From positions 143,772-207,771 of the forward strand of contig CAKUSP010000003.1 in NCBI GenBank assembly GCA_934680015.1: a DNA stretch of 64,000 bases. Direction: 5' to 3'. Shown in pieces: positions 8,572-17,802 of the stretch. The notes under the pieces were generated by a model that did no database searches, was not told the DNA's origin, and worked only from the letters and a program-made list of their open reading frames with translations. Source of the stretch: an uncultured Bacteroidales bacterium. Lineage in GTDB: Bacteria > Bacteroidota > Bacteroidia > Bacteroidales > UBA932. Positions within the stretch are counted from its first letter, which is position 1. The number at the start of each line of letters is the position of its first letter. Made by a program: the position numbers and the translations under genes.

Positions 8572-10852
8572 CGCAATTTACAATTACACTTTGATCACCA
8601 CAGGCGAATCTGAATTCACCGGCTTCAAGAACCCAGTTCAAATCTTCTCCGACATAAGACAGATCGTCTACGCTGATGTGGAATTCGACAGTCTGGCTTT
8701 GGCCTGGGGCAAGTTCGATTTTCCTATAATCGCGAAGGCGACGTACATCTGGAGTCAAAGACGCATAAAGATCTGAACAGAAGAGTAAAACCGGTTCTTT
8801 CCCTGCTACATTCCCAGTATTGCGGACATCTACACTTATGGTTATAACATCACCTGTGTGGAACTCTTGTTTGTCGGAGCGCATATTGGAATACTCAAAT
8901 GTCGTATAGCTAAGACCATGGGCAAAAGGCCATTGGCTTTCTATATTGGCATCATAATTATATAGGCCACCCATCGTTGCCCGGTTCTCACAAAGCTTAT
9001 AGTCATAGGTATTAAGTCTATTGACATACTTAGGATAAGTATACGGCAACTTCGCACTGAAGTTCTCCTCTCCACATAGAAGTGCAGACAAGGCATCTGC
9101 GCCATAGTTACCTGGCAATAAAATATTTACAATAGCCATGGCTAGAGGCTCTATCCGATTTATAACCCGAGGTCGTCCTTCATTAAGGACAAGCACTATC
9201 GGCTTCCCCGCAGATGCCAACTCTTCAACAAGTTCTATCTGATTAATAGAAAGAGTCAAATCATTTATATTACCCACCGTTTCACAATAGGTATTTTCCC
9301 CTATGGCGACTACTATAACATCCGCCCTTCTAGCTGCTTGTACTGCCTTTTTATAGTCGGTGCGGACCTCTGCCTGGAAATCCCCATTAGGAGCATATTC
9401 TAGAACCGGTAAATATTCTACTTTCTTGAACTTATTTTTAAGTGCTTCATATATAGTATTGTACTTACCAGTGAACTCTTCTTTATTAGCAACTTCTCCC
9501 TGCCAAGAATAATTCCAACCGCCACCAAGTGTGCGCATAGAATTGGCATTAGGGCCAACAAGTAATATGCGAGCATCTTTAGAAAGAGGAAGCAAAGAAT
9601 CCTCGTTTTTCAAAAGTACTTCACTTTCAAGAGCAGTTTTATAAGCTGTTTGCTCAAACTCAGGACATGCGAACTTTTCATATTTCGAACCATTACCATA
9701 CGGATCGTCAAATAGGCCAAGTCTGAATTTAAGCCTTAAAATACGACGGACAGCATCATTAACACGCTCTATTGGCAATTTCTTTTCCTCAACAAGCTCT
9801 ATAAGGTAGTCACACACTTCTGTACTATATGGTTCCATAATCATATCCACTCCTGCAGAAATTGACTGACATACAGCATCTTTATATGTAGTTGCAGTGT
9901 GATCGCGCTCATAGACATTTCTAATATCGGCCCAGTCTGTAACTATCATTCCATCCCAATTCAAGCCTTCTTTAAGCCACCCCGTAAGCAATTCTTTATT
10001 TGTATGAAAAGGGACTCCGTCATTATTCGAAGAATTAACCATAATAGAAAGAGCCCCAGCCTCTACACACGCTTTGAAGGGAGCAAAAAACTTTTCTTTT
10101 AATTCCCTACGGCTCACCATAGATGGAGTACGATCCTGTCCGGAAATAGTAGCGCCATATGCCAAGTAATGCTTAAGGCAGGCTGCCACATTCTCTGGCC
10201 CTACATGATTAGGATCCAATCCCTGCAACCCTCTGGTCAATGCCACACCCATACGGCTCTGGACAAGAGGATCTTCTCCGAAACTTTCCCACATGCGAGA
10301 CCAGCACTGATTTCTGCTTAAATCAAGCGTAGGGGCAAATACCCATGGCACATCACAAGAGCGTGTTTCATAGGCAGATACAACTCCAATTTCATATGCC
10401 AAATCATTATTGAAAGAGGCTGCTACTCCTATTTCATGTGGGAAGAGCACTGCTCCCATCGTATATGAAGCTCCATGTATCTGGTCCAATCCATATAAGC
10501 AAGGAATACCCATCTCATCCATACAAATATCCTGAATCTGATGAATAAACTCTCTATATGCTGAAGCAGAATCTGCAACATCATCCATGGTATTCAAGAT
10601 TGAGCCTATCTTGTACTTTCTGATAATGCTTTCTCCCTCTTTAGAAACATTATGAGTTCCACTTTGAAGAACAGCAGCAGAAGTGAGTTGCGTCATCTGT
10701 CCTACCTTTTCTTCAATGGTCATCCTCGAAAGAAGCTTTTCTATTTTAGTTTCAATTTCTTTATCCGCAGGAATAGCAGGAGTTCGCTTTTCACCGCCAC
10801 ACGAAATTATCGATAAAAGAAGCGTTAAAATTGGCAAAAAGTTTTTTCTCAT
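8558..10852 (-). CDS. glycoside hydrolase family 3 beta-glucosidase lipoprotein
   Basis: 764 residues. A lipoprotein signal with lipobox ISC (Cys18) is followed by the GH3 (alpha/beta)8 domain (about 35-380; KHYLAYG, and nucleophile Asp306 in VTDW), the GH3 C-terminal domain (about 410-620; GPNANSMRTLGGGWNYSWQGE) and a fibronectin III-like domain at the C-terminus. Such enzymes remove glucose or other beta-linked sugars from oligosaccharides at the cell envelope. Gene order (uvrA 16 bp upstream, no SusC/D genes nearby) gives no polysaccharide-utilisation context. Substrate is unproved. Confidence 0.92.
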   Translation of the reverse strand: MRKNFLPILTLLLSIISCGGEKRTPAIPADKEIETKIEKLLSRMTIEEKVGQMTQLTSAAVLQSGTHNVSKEGESIIRKYKIGSILNTMDDVADSASAYREFIHQIQDICMDEMGIPCLYGLDQIHGASYTMGAVLFPHEIGVAASFNNDLAYEIGVVSAYETRSCDVPWVFAPTLDLSRNQCWSRMWESFGEDPLVQSRMGVALTRGLQGLDPNHVGPENVAACLKHYLAYGATISGQDRTPSMVSRRELKEKFFAPFKACVEAGALSIMVNSSNNDGVPFHTNKELLTGWLKEGLNWDGMIVTDWADIRNVYERDHTATTYKDAVCQSISAGVDMIMEPYSTEVCDYLIELVEEKKLPIERVNDAVRRILRLKFRLGLFDDPYGNGSKYEKFACPEFEQTAYKTALESEVLLKNEDSLLPLSKDARILLVGPNANSMRTLGGGWNYSWQGEVANKEEFTGKYNTIYEALKNKFKKVEYLPVLEYAPNGDFQAEVRTDYKKAVQAARRADVIVVAIGENTYCETVGNINDLTLSINQIELVEELASAGKPIVLVLNEGRPRVINRIEPLAMAIVNILLPGNYGADALSALLCGEENFSAKLPYTYPKYVNRLNTYDYKLCENRATMGGLYNYDANIESQWPFAHGLSYTTFEYSNMRSDKQEFHTGDVITISVDVRNTGNVAGKEPVLLFCSDLYASLTPDVRRLRDYRKIELAPGQSQTVEFHISVDDLSYVGEDLNWVLEAGEFRFACGDQSVIVNCVSGK

Positions 10853-10868
10853 ATATAATTGTGTTGGT

Positions 10869-13583
10869 TTATAATACTTCTTTCAAATACTTACCTGTAA
10901 TCGATGCAGGATTGTTAACGATAGACTCCGGTGTTCCCACTGCTGTTACATGCCCTCCACCAGAACCACCTAAAGGCCCCATGTCTATCAAATAATCAAC
11001 AGACTTTAAAACATCCAAGTTATGCTCTATCACTATCACTGTGTTTCCCTGATCCACAAGTTTTTGTAACACAGACAACAGCACTTTGACATCTTCCGAG
11101 TGCAATCCAGTCGTAGGCTCATCAAGCATATAAAGCGTCTTTCCTGTTGCCTTACGAGAAAGTTCGGAAGAAAGTTTCATTCTCTGACTCTCTCCTCCAG
11201 AAAGAGTCACACTAGATTGTCCCAAGTGCACATAGCCTAATCCTACATCTACTAGAGACTTAAGTTTTGGTGCTATTTTAGGATTGGCCTTAAAAAACTC
11301 ATATGCTTCACTTATAGGCATTTCCAAAACATCGTCTATATTCTTTCCCTTATAAAGTACGCTTAGGGTATCTTCCTTATATCTTTTACCAGCACATGCA
11401 GGACAAACCACATTCACTGAAGGCAAAAAATTCATCTCTATCTGCTTAATACCAGCGCCCTTACATTCTTCACATCGTCCCCCCTCAACATTAAAAGAGA
11501 ACCTTCCAGCCTTAAATCCTCGCACTTTCGCATCTGGGGTCTGCTCGTAAAGGGCCCGAATATCTGACCATACACCCGTGAAAGTGGCCGGATTTGAACG
11601 TGGACTACGTCCTATAGGACTTTGATCTATCTCTATTACCTTATCTATATTCTCGATGCCTTCTATAGAAGAATAGGCCAAAGGTTTTTGCTTCATGTGA
11701 TAAAATTTTCCCTTTAGGATAGGCATAAGTGTTTCATTTATAAGAGTTGATTTACCCGACCCAGATACACCACTTATACCAATCAGCATCCCTAACGGAA
11801 AAGTAACATCTATGTTTTTCAAATTATTCCCACTAGCTCCACGAAGTGTCATAAAATTTCCATTACCCGTTCTTCTTGTGGTGGGGGTTTGAACTGAAGT
11901 ATGAACATCCTTAACTGGTCCACTATAACATATATGACCGCCATTTACGCCAGCACCTGGACCTACATTCACTATCCAGTCGGCCGCACGCATGGTTTCC
12001 TCGTCATGCTCGACGACTATTACGGTATTGCCTTCATCTCTTAACTTCTTAAGAGAACTTATTAATTTTCTATTATCCCTCTGATGAAGCCCTATCGATG
12101 GTTCGTCCAATATATATATTACATTGACAAGTTTAGATCCTATCTGAGTAGCAAGTCGTATTCTTTGACTTTCACCTCCAGAAAGCGAAGCTGTAGCTCT
12201 ATTTAAAGTCAAATAGTCAAGACCCACATCGAGCAAGAATTCCACTCTCTCTAAAAGTTCTTTTAATATCTCTTGAGATATAGCTTTTGCCTTGCCGGAA
12301 AGTTTCGATGAAAGTCCTTGTAACCAAAGTTTCAATTCACTGATTTCCAGCATTCCAACTTCCGATATAGTCTTCCCATCTATCTTAAAGCAATTAGTTT
12401 CAGGTTTAAGTCGCGTTCCTTTACATACAGGGCATACGATCTTATCATCTATATCACCCACAACACCACTCCAAGTCTCCATTTGAGAAAAACTTCCTTC
12501 CCCTACTCTAAAATATTCATCAGACCCATATACTAATAAAGATACTACCTCATCAGGAAGCGTAGAAATAGGATCATAGAGCGAAAAACCATATTTTCTA
12601 GCAATAGCGTGCACTACTTCAAACTTCTTATTGGCTCTAATTTTCCCTAAAGGGACTATTCCTCCGTCGGCAACACTTACATCCCTGTTAGGTATAATCT
12701 TTTCTATTTCAACATCTTGAATAACACCGAGCCCTTTACAATGAGGGCAATATCCTTCTGGAGAATTAAAGGAAAAAGTATGCGGGGCAGGTTCCTGAAG
12801 AGATACACCACTTACAGGATCTATAAGGTGCTTAGAATAATGATAGAGCATTCCAGTCTCCATTTCCCAAATAGATACACTTCCCTTCCCCATCTCAAGA
12901 GCAAGTTGAACAGAATTTCTTATCCTGCTCAAATCTCCTTCAGAAGGCTTTAATTTATCTACCACAAGTTCTATAAAATGAGCTTTATACCTATCTACCG
13001 CATCTATATCGGCCAATTCACGAAGTTCACCATCCACCCTTACCTGGCTATATCCCTTTCTTGCGAGGCTTTCAAAAAGTTCTCGATAATGTCCTTTTCT
13101 TCCTCTTACAAGTGGAGCAAGCAAGATGCATTTTTTACCAGTAAAATTTGATATGATAAGATCAACTATCTGGGAGTCCGTATATCTTACCATCTCTTCG
13201 CCGCTCACTGGCGAATATGCTGTCGAAGCCTTAGCATATAAGAGTCGTAGAAAATCCGAAATCTCCGTTATGGTCCCCACCGTTGATCGTGGGTTAGAGC
13301 CTGTCGTCTTCTGTTCAATGGCTATTATAGGACTTAAACCCTCTATACTCTCTACATCTGGTTTTTCGAGCACACCAATAAATTGTTTGGCATAAGGAGA
13401 TAGAGTATTTAGATACCTCCGCTGCCCTTCAGCATATATGGTGTCAAAAGCCAAGGAAGACTTCCCCGACCCACTTAACCCTGTTATTACAGTCAATTTT
13501 CCACGAGGAATATCGACATCTACATTTTTCAGATTATGCGCTCTCGCCCCTCTGATTTTTATATAATCGCTCTTTTCTCCCAT
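10869..13583 (-). CDS. uvrA: UvrA excinuclease ABC subunit A (variant zinc modules)
   Basis: 904 residues, slightly shorter than the usual 930-950. Damage-recognition ATPase of nucleotide excision repair. It has two ABC modules: Walker A GLSGSGKSS (35-43) and GVSGSGKST, with two LSGGESQR signatures. The C-terminal zinc finger is intact (CEEC ... CPAC). The N-terminal knuckles are altered: the usual CPxCG near residue 124 reads SPVSG, and the usual CxxC near 255 reads DPVS, while CPHC at 279-282 remains. The leader contains a 12-bp stem 7 bp before the ATG. Identity as UvrA is sure; whether the Cys losses are lineage-wide in Bacteroidetes cannot be checked here. Confidence 0.95.
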   Translation of the reverse strand: MGEKSDYIKIRGARAHNLKNVDVDIPRGKLTVITGLSGSGKSSLAFDTIYAEGQRRYLNTLSPYAKQFIGVLEKPDVESIEGLSPIIAIEQKTTGSNPRSTVGTITEISDFLRLLYAKASTAYSPVSGEEMVRYTDSQIVDLIISNFTGKKCILLAPLVRGRKGHYRELFESLARKGYSQVRVDGELRELADIDAVDRYKAHFIELVVDKLKPSEGDLSRIRNSVQLALEMGKGSVSIWEMETGMLYHYSKHLIDPVSGVSLQEPAPHTFSFNSPEGYCPHCKGLGVIQDVEIEKIIPNRDVSVADGGIVPLGKIRANKKFEVVHAIARKYGFSLYDPISTLPDEVVSLLVYGSDEYFRVGEGSFSQMETWSGVVGDIDDKIVCPVCKGTRLKPETNCFKIDGKTISEVGMLEISELKLWLQGLSSKLSGKAKAISQEILKELLERVEFLLDVGLDYLTLNRATASLSGGESQRIRLATQIGSKLVNVIYILDEPSIGLHQRDNRKLISSLKKLRDEGNTVIVVEHDEETMRAADWIVNVGPGAGVNGGHICYSGPVKDVHTSVQTPTTRRTGNGNFMTLRGASGNNLKNIDVTFPLGMLIGISGVSGSGKSTLINETLMPILKGKFYHMKQKPLAYSSIEGIENIDKVIEIDQSPIGRSPRSNPATFTGVWSDIRALYEQTPDAKVRGFKAGRFSFNVEGGRCEECKGAGIKQIEMNFLPSVNVVCPACAGKRYKEDTLSVLYKGKNIDDVLEMPISEAYEFFKANPKIAPKLKSLVDVGLGYVHLGQSSVTLSGGESQRMKLSSELSRKATGKTLYMLDEPTTGLHSEDVKVLLSVLQKLVDQGNTVIVIEHNLDVLKSVDYLIDMGPLGGSGGGHVTAVGTPESIVNNPASITGKYLKEVL

Positions 13584-13590
13584 AAAACAA

Positions 13591-13627
13591 GTAAATGAGA
13601 GCAGGACTCCACTCCGCTCCCATTTAC
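13591..13627 (-). promoter_or_regulatory. stem-loop in the uvrA leader
   Basis: A 12-bp inverted repeat (GTAAATGGGAGC with GCTCTCATTTAC on the minus strand, one G-U) with a 13-nt loop, ending 7 nt before the uvrA ATG and followed by TTGTTTT. It could hide the translation start or act as a weak attenuator. Confidence 0.5.
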
Positions 13628-13740
13628 AAAATTAAACAAAACTACTTGTAAATCGGATTTTACTCCACTTTTTTGTTATCCCTAACAATAACATTATACT
13701 CTATTACAGAGCCATAGTTTTCTCGGTCAAATCGCTGATG

Positions 13741-13748
13741 CAAATTTA
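13741..13748 (-). promoter_or_regulatory. -7 promoter box (TAAATTTG) for uvrA
   Basis: Exact TAnnTTTG match on the minus strand, about 157 bp before the uvrA ATG. Transcription from it would include the stem-loop at 13591-13627. Confidence 0.5.
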
Positions 13749-13799
13749 GATATTATAAAAGTTCATTATTCACCATTTGAAAAGGCACAAAGTAAAAAA

Positions 13800-13827
13800 G
13801 TAGATATTTTTTACAAAAAATATCTAC
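13800..13827. terminator. A/T-rich palindrome, probable terminator after the DUF6377 gene
   Basis: A perfect 13-bp inverted repeat (GTAGATATTTTTT / AAAAAATATCTAC) separated by 2 bases, 33 bp after the stop of the minus-strand DUF6377 gene. On the minus strand it is followed by CTTTTTTACTTT, consistent with termination. Confidence 0.55.
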
Positions 13828-13859
13828 CAATCAACCATTTAGTCCTATCAAAAAGTGGA

Positions 13860-15365
13860 CTATTTATAGAATTTTGGGTTATTTAACTGTTCCTCAAAAG
13901 GCACTTTCTGATTAATTGCTGCTGTCCTTATCTGAGTTCTGTAGTTATAAATGGTGTTAACCGAATATCTCAAAAGAGAAGCTATGTGACTAGACTTATC
14001 CACGCCTAATCTAATCAAAGCAAAAATTCTCAACTCAGTATTCAATAATTCGCCCTTCTTTAAAGTCACTCTTGCTTCTGGAACAAGCAGGGAATTAAAT
14101 TCTTCTATAAAATCAGGATAAAGTTGGACGAAGGCCGAATCGAAAGAATTATAGAAATTCTTAAATTCTGCATCCATCTGTGAACGGGTTAAAAAAGGTT
14201 TTAATTTGTCGAGCGAAGACGAACTCATAGAAAGAAACAAGCCCAGAAAAGCTTCTTTCGCATCACTAGCCTCTTTCAATGCCTCTATAGCTTTTTTCAA
14301 TCGCTTGTTTGAGTAATTGAACATTATAACAAAAATGCCCAAAGCTAATAGTAAACATATAACAATCGACAGAAAAATAGAAAGCGTGTGTTCTGTTTTG
14401 TCTCGTTGCGCTGAATAAGCATCTTCTATATAAGGCAATGTACTTACAATCTGCTTAAGCCTTAAACTTGAATTATAAAAGAGCGCATCATCCATAGCTA
14501 TTTGCGTATATTTAAACGCCCTTTCAATTTCCATTTTCTGAGAAATAAGATTCATCGCTATACTATGTAGCGAAGCATTATCCTTAACCGCACAACTCAC
14601 ATCTGCCTCGGCCGATTGGCAATACCAATGCAGTTCTTCGTTTAAGTTGCCCAATCGCCCATAAGCCATCCCCATGTAAAATGATATTTTAGCATATTCA
14701 TGAGAGTTTGATGGATATAGAACAATCAACTTGTGCCCTAACTCTAAAGCTGAGTTAAAATCTTCCTCTCCCATATAGCGTAGTAAACACATATAATCCC
14801 TATCAAAAGATCCTTCTGGAGAGATCTCTATATATTTACTTCTATAATACTGAGCTAAAGTCGATCTGCCAGCCGCTTTTGAAAGGAAATCGTAACAATA
14901 GCGCTGCCGAAAATCACACCATAGCAGATTACTAGTCTGCGAAAAAGAGAGGGTATCTACTCCAGTGATCATCATTTCAGCATCCTTATAGAAGCCTCCG
15001 ATACAGTAGAGCATGGCCTTTCTCAGTTTTGTCTGAGTCAAATAGTCCTTATCTCGAAGATGATTTGCAATGATCTCTTGTTCATTTAACGCAGATAACG
15101 CCTTGTCAAACTGATATGGGAGATACTCTTCGAACAAAGCCGTGTAAAGATCGTATTTTTTTATGTCGTCTGCAGGATATTCCGTTTCTAATTCTAATTC
15201 GATGCGCTGAATACGATTATTCAGTATAACTTCGAAATTATTACTATTAGACAGTACCTTATCTAAAGTACTTAAATCTTCTTTCACATCGAATGCAGAT
15301 ACATTGATACTGAATATCAAAATAATTGACATCCAAAGCATCATAATATGCAGAATACCTTTCAT
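13860..15365 (-). CDS. DUF6377 membrane TPR regulator with C-terminal HTH
   Basis: 501 residues. A signal peptide (1-24) precedes a periplasmic TPR-like helical domain (about 30-320), one transmembrane helix (about 325-347, FLSIVICLLLALGIFVIMFNY) and a cytoplasmic C-terminus. That contains a coiled linker and a LuxR-like helix-turn-helix (ELRIFALIRLGVDKSSHIASLL then RYSVNTIYNYRTQIR). This is the DUF6377 architecture, common in Bacteroidetes as one-component transmembrane transcription regulators. It lies 1 bp after rimM, so it is cotranscribed with ribosome genes, although family members are usually next to regulated operons. Its signal and targets are unknown. Confidence 0.82.
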   Translation of the reverse strand: MKGILHIMMLWMSIILIFSINVSAFDVKEDLSTLDKVLSNSNNFEVILNNRIQRIELELETEYPADDIKKYDLYTALFEEYLPYQFDKALSALNEQEIIANHLRDKDYLTQTKLRKAMLYCIGGFYKDAEMMITGVDTLSFSQTSNLLWCDFRQRYCYDFLSKAAGRSTLAQYYRSKYIEISPEGSFDRDYMCLLRYMGEEDFNSALELGHKLIVLYPSNSHEYAKISFYMGMAYGRLGNLNEELHWYCQSAEADVSCAVKDNASLHSIAMNLISQKMEIERAFKYTQIAMDDALFYNSSLRLKQIVSTLPYIEDAYSAQRDKTEHTLSIFLSIVICLLLALGIFVIMFNYSNKRLKKAIEALKEASDAKEAFLGLFLSMSSSSLDKLKPFLTRSQMDAEFKNFYNSFDSAFVQLYPDFIEEFNSLLVPEARVTLKKGELLNTELRIFALIRLGVDKSSHIASLLRYSVNTIYNYRTQIRTAAINQKVPFEEQLNNPKFYK

Positions 15366-15366
15366 C

Positions 15367-15843
15367 CTAGTATAGTCCTTTGGGCAATTTTAAATACAAT
15401 ACTTGTTTTTCCTGGTTGACACTCACTATGAAATCATCATGAAGAGGTATCATCACTTCTCCTTTTAAACCATGAACATAAAGGCACAAATTCCCAGGAA
15501 TAGGTTCAACGCCCTCTACTTCACCCAAAAAAGAATCTGAATCGTATATTTTCCAGCCTACATAATTAACTAATTCTTCAGTATCATCCACCTGCTCAGC
15601 ATCTATCATTATGTCTCGCCCCACCATCTCTTGAGCATCAGACAAGGAACAAACATCATTCAGCTTTATGATATATTTTCCAGTCCCCCGAGATGAAGAT
15701 TCCTCTATAAAAAAAGGAACCGGTAATCCATCGAAATCGATGAACACCGGATCTGTAATTTCTAAAAGGTCAAAGTCCGGCGCGCTTACAAGCATAGCCC
15801 CTTCGACTCCATTAGATTTTAAAATTCTCGCAACTTTTAGCAT
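15367..15843 (-). CDS. rimM: 16S rRNA processing protein RimM
   Basis: 158 residues, a little short for RimM (about 170). Ribosome maturation factor that assembles the 30S head and contacts S19. The N-terminal RimM beta-barrel carries FIDFDGLPVPFFIEE, and the C-terminal PRC-barrel carries the LVGWKIYDSD-like sequence NYVGWKIYDSDSFLG and GEVMIPLHDDFI. The start overlaps the rpsP stop by one base (TAATG), showing translational coupling with its ribosomal partner, as in many bacteria where rpsP and rimM are linked. Confidence 0.92.
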   Translation of the reverse strand: MLKVARILKSNGVEGAMLVSAPDFDLLEITDPVFIDFDGLPVPFFIEESSSRGTGKYIIKLNDVCSLSDAQEMVGRDIMIDAEQVDDTEELVNYVGWKIYDSDSFLGEVEGVEPIPGNLCLYVHGLKGEVMIPLHDDFIVSVNQEKQVLYLKLPKGLY

Positions 15844-16373
15844 TAAGCCTCAGCTGGAGTTTCCTCTGATGCCTCAGTAGCCTCTGCCTCCTTAGCCGCA
15901 GCAGCTGCCGCAAGTTCAGCAGCACGTTTTGCAATAGCTTCAGCTCTAGCCGCATTGACTTTTACCTCCTCTGCAAGAGCAGCATTTGCCTTTGCAGCGG
16001 CATCGTTACGAAGTCCATTTACTTTAGCAGCAATCTTGGCATCACGTTGTAACTTCCAATCAGCAAATTTCTTATCAGCAGCTTCCTGAGTAAGAGCTCC
16101 TTTTGCCACACCACCATCAAGGTGATGACGAAGAAGTACACCCTCATAAGAAAGAATCCTGCGACAAACCAAAGAAGGCTGTGCACCGACCTTTATCCAA
16201 GCAAGTGCCCTACTAAAATCAAGATTAATAGTAGCTGGATTAGTGTTAGGATTATATGAGCCGATCTGCTCAATGTAACGACCATCACGTGGAGCACGTG
16301 TGTCTGCCACTACAATGTGGAAGAATGCGAAATTCTTCTTACCGTGGCGCTGTAAACGAATTTTAACAGCCAT
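15843..16373 (-). CDS. rpsP: 30S ribosomal protein S16 with Ala-rich tail
   Basis: 176 residues. The first 80 or so are canonical S16 ([42 protein letters not shown]; given in conserved blocks). The rest is a C-terminal extension rich in Ala, Glu and Lys, likely helical, ending in [13 protein letters not shown] acidic sequence. Typical S16 is 80-90 residues; extended forms are common in Bacteroidetes. First gene of the rpsP-rimM-DUF6377 operon, with a TATCTTTG box and a leader hairpin. Confidence 0.95.
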   Translation of the reverse strand: MAVKIRLQRHGKKNFAFFHIVVADTRAPRDGRYIEQIGSYNPNTNPATINLDFSRALAWIKVGAQPSLVCRRILSYEGVLLRHHLDGGVAKGALTQEAADKKFADWKLQRDAKIAAKVNGLRNDAAAKANAALAEEVKVNAARAEAIAKRAAELAAAAAAKEAEATEASEETPAEA

Positions 16374-16408
16374 TGTGAATCTGTTTTAATTAATTAATAA
16401 TTTAAAAT

Positions 16409-16438
16409 TTGCTCTACCCGAGAGCAAGCGCAAAGATA
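16409..16438 (-). promoter_or_regulatory. rpsP promoter box and leader hairpin
   Basis: TATCTTTG (16431-16438, minus strand) matches TAnnTTTG. Just 3 bp downstream lies a 7-bp hairpin (TTGCTCT / AGAGCAA, 5-nt loop, 16409-16427), so it would form at the extreme 5' end of the mRNA. An A/T-rich stretch separates it from the rpsP ATG. Confidence 0.6.
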
Positions 16439-16454
16439 ATAATATTTTTCTTTC

Positions 16455-17054
16455 CTACAAGGTAATATCACCATAAACTTTATCTATATTTTCCTGTGGA
16501 AGTTCTGTTAACACTGGAGATAAAAAAGATATTATCTGCAGCCGGCGTGCCTGACTAAGCGAAATCCCCCTTGATCGCATGTAGAACTGCTCGTCTTCAT
16601 CAAGAGAACCTACTGTAGCGCCATGCGAGCAAATAACGTCATCAGCATATATTTCGAGTTGCGGCTGACTTTGAACTAATGCCCCTTCTGAAAGCAAAAG
16701 GCTATGATTCTCCTGAAGAGCTTCAGTTTTTTCTGCTCCGTGCGCCACATAAACGAGCCCGTCAAATTTCACCTTTGCTTCATCAAGTGCAATTCCTTTA
16801 AATAATTGATGTGAAACGCAACCACCACTTAAATGTTTTACTGTAATGTGAATATCCACGTTCTGTTTCCCATTGCAAACATATACACCCTTCACATCCA
16901 ATTGAGCTCCCTCTGCGAAAAGCTCATATGTCACATCAACACAGCCACTAGCACCACTTGGCACTATGAAAATATCACTTCTTTTTTGCCCAGATTCCAT
17001 CACTACCGAAGATGGAATCTCGGAAGCTCCTAAAATGTAAATATTCTTATCCAT
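16455..17054 (-). CDS. sufD: SufD-like Fe-S assembly protein, half length
   Basis: 199 residues from the ATG at 17054, which overlaps the sufC stop by 8 bp; a start 18 bp upstream is also open. It matches only the C-terminal beta-helix half of SufD (usually 400-450 residues): GGCVSHQLFKGI, DGLVYVAHGAEKTEA, PQLEIYADDVICSHGATVGSLDE (in parts) and YMRSRGIS. The His of CSHGATVG, important in SufB-SufD contact and cluster assembly in E. coli, is kept. The N-terminal helical half is absent, and sufC occupies the sequence immediately before, so this is not a simple local frameshift. Last gene of the suf operon. Confidence 0.85.
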   Translation of the reverse strand: MDKNIYILGASEIPSSVVMESGQKRSDIFIVPSGASGCVDVTYELFAEGAQLDVKGVYVCNGKQNVDIHITVKHLSGGCVSHQLFKGIALDEAKVKFDGLVYVAHGAEKTEALQENHSLLLSEGALVQSQPQLEIYADDVICSHGATVGSLDEDEQFYMRSRGISLSQARRLQIISFLSPVLTELPQENIDKVYGDITL

Positions 17055-17799
17055 CGATATTCTCAAATCCATTGGCCTCTATTTGGGCGACAAGTTCACG
17101 GCCAGCCGTTTTAACTATCCGTCCATTTTTAAGGACATGCACCACATCTGGGACGATATATTCCAGTAGCTTATGATAATGCGTGATAATAATCGAAGAA
17201 TTTTGCGGACTGCGGAGCGTATTAACTCCATCCGCCACTATCCTTAAAGCATCCACATCTAGCCCACTATCTGTTTCATCCAATATGGACAGTACAGGTT
17301 CGAGCATGGCCATCTGAAAAATCTCACAACGTTTCTTTTCTCCTCCTGAAAAGCCTACATTGACATCCCTCTTTGCCAGATCATTTCGCATCTGGACTAG
17401 AGACATTTTATCTTTCAATAATTTAAGAAACTCTGACGGGCTCAATTCCGGAAGTCCCAAAGCCTGGCGTTTAGAAGACAAAGCAGCCTTCATAAAATTC
17501 ACAAGACTTACACCCGGAATCTCTATCGGGTACTGAAAACTTAGGAAAATGCCCGCCCATGCTCGCTGCTCTGGACTCATCTTCAAAAGATCTTCTCCAT
17601 TGTACATTATAGTCCCGGCTGTTACTTCATAATGAGGTTTTCCAGTAAGCACAGCGCCAAGCGTCGATTTACCAGCCCCATTTGGCCCCATAATAGCGTG
17701 CACTTCGCCCCGTCTTATAGTAAGATCGACCCCATGAAGAATCTCTTTTCCATCAATGCCAGCCTTAAGACCATGTATTTCCAAAAGTATATCTCCCAT
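17047..17799 (-). CDS. sufC: SufC Fe-S cluster assembly ATPase
   Basis: 250 residues. Cytoplasmic ABC ATPase of the SufBCD scaffold complex for iron-sulfur cluster assembly. Walker A GPNGAGKST at 38-46, signature VGFSGGEKKRCEI, Walker B SILDETDSGLD, and the switch His in IITHYHKLL. Length is typical. It lies 3 bp after pnuC and overlaps sufD, so expression is coupled. Confidence 0.96.
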   Translation of the reverse strand: MGDILLEIHGLKAGIDGKEILHGVDLTIRRGEVHAIMGPNGAGKSTLGAVLTGKPHYEVTAGTIMYNGEDLLKMSPEQRAWAGIFLSFQYPIEIPGVSLVNFMKAALSSKRQALGLPELSPSEFLKLLKDKMSLVQMRNDLAKRDVNVGFSGGEKKRCEIFQMAMLEPVLSILDETDSGLDVDALRIVADGVNTLRSPQNSSIIITHYHKLLEYIVPDVVHVLKNGRIVKTAGRELVAQIEANGFENIDG

Positions 17800-17802
17800 A
17801 AA

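Noticed and set aside
16455..17072. Frameshifted full-length sufD
   Set aside because: The sequence before the short frame is sufC coding sequence, and no N-terminal SufD motifs appear in other phases nearby; a genuine short form is more likely.
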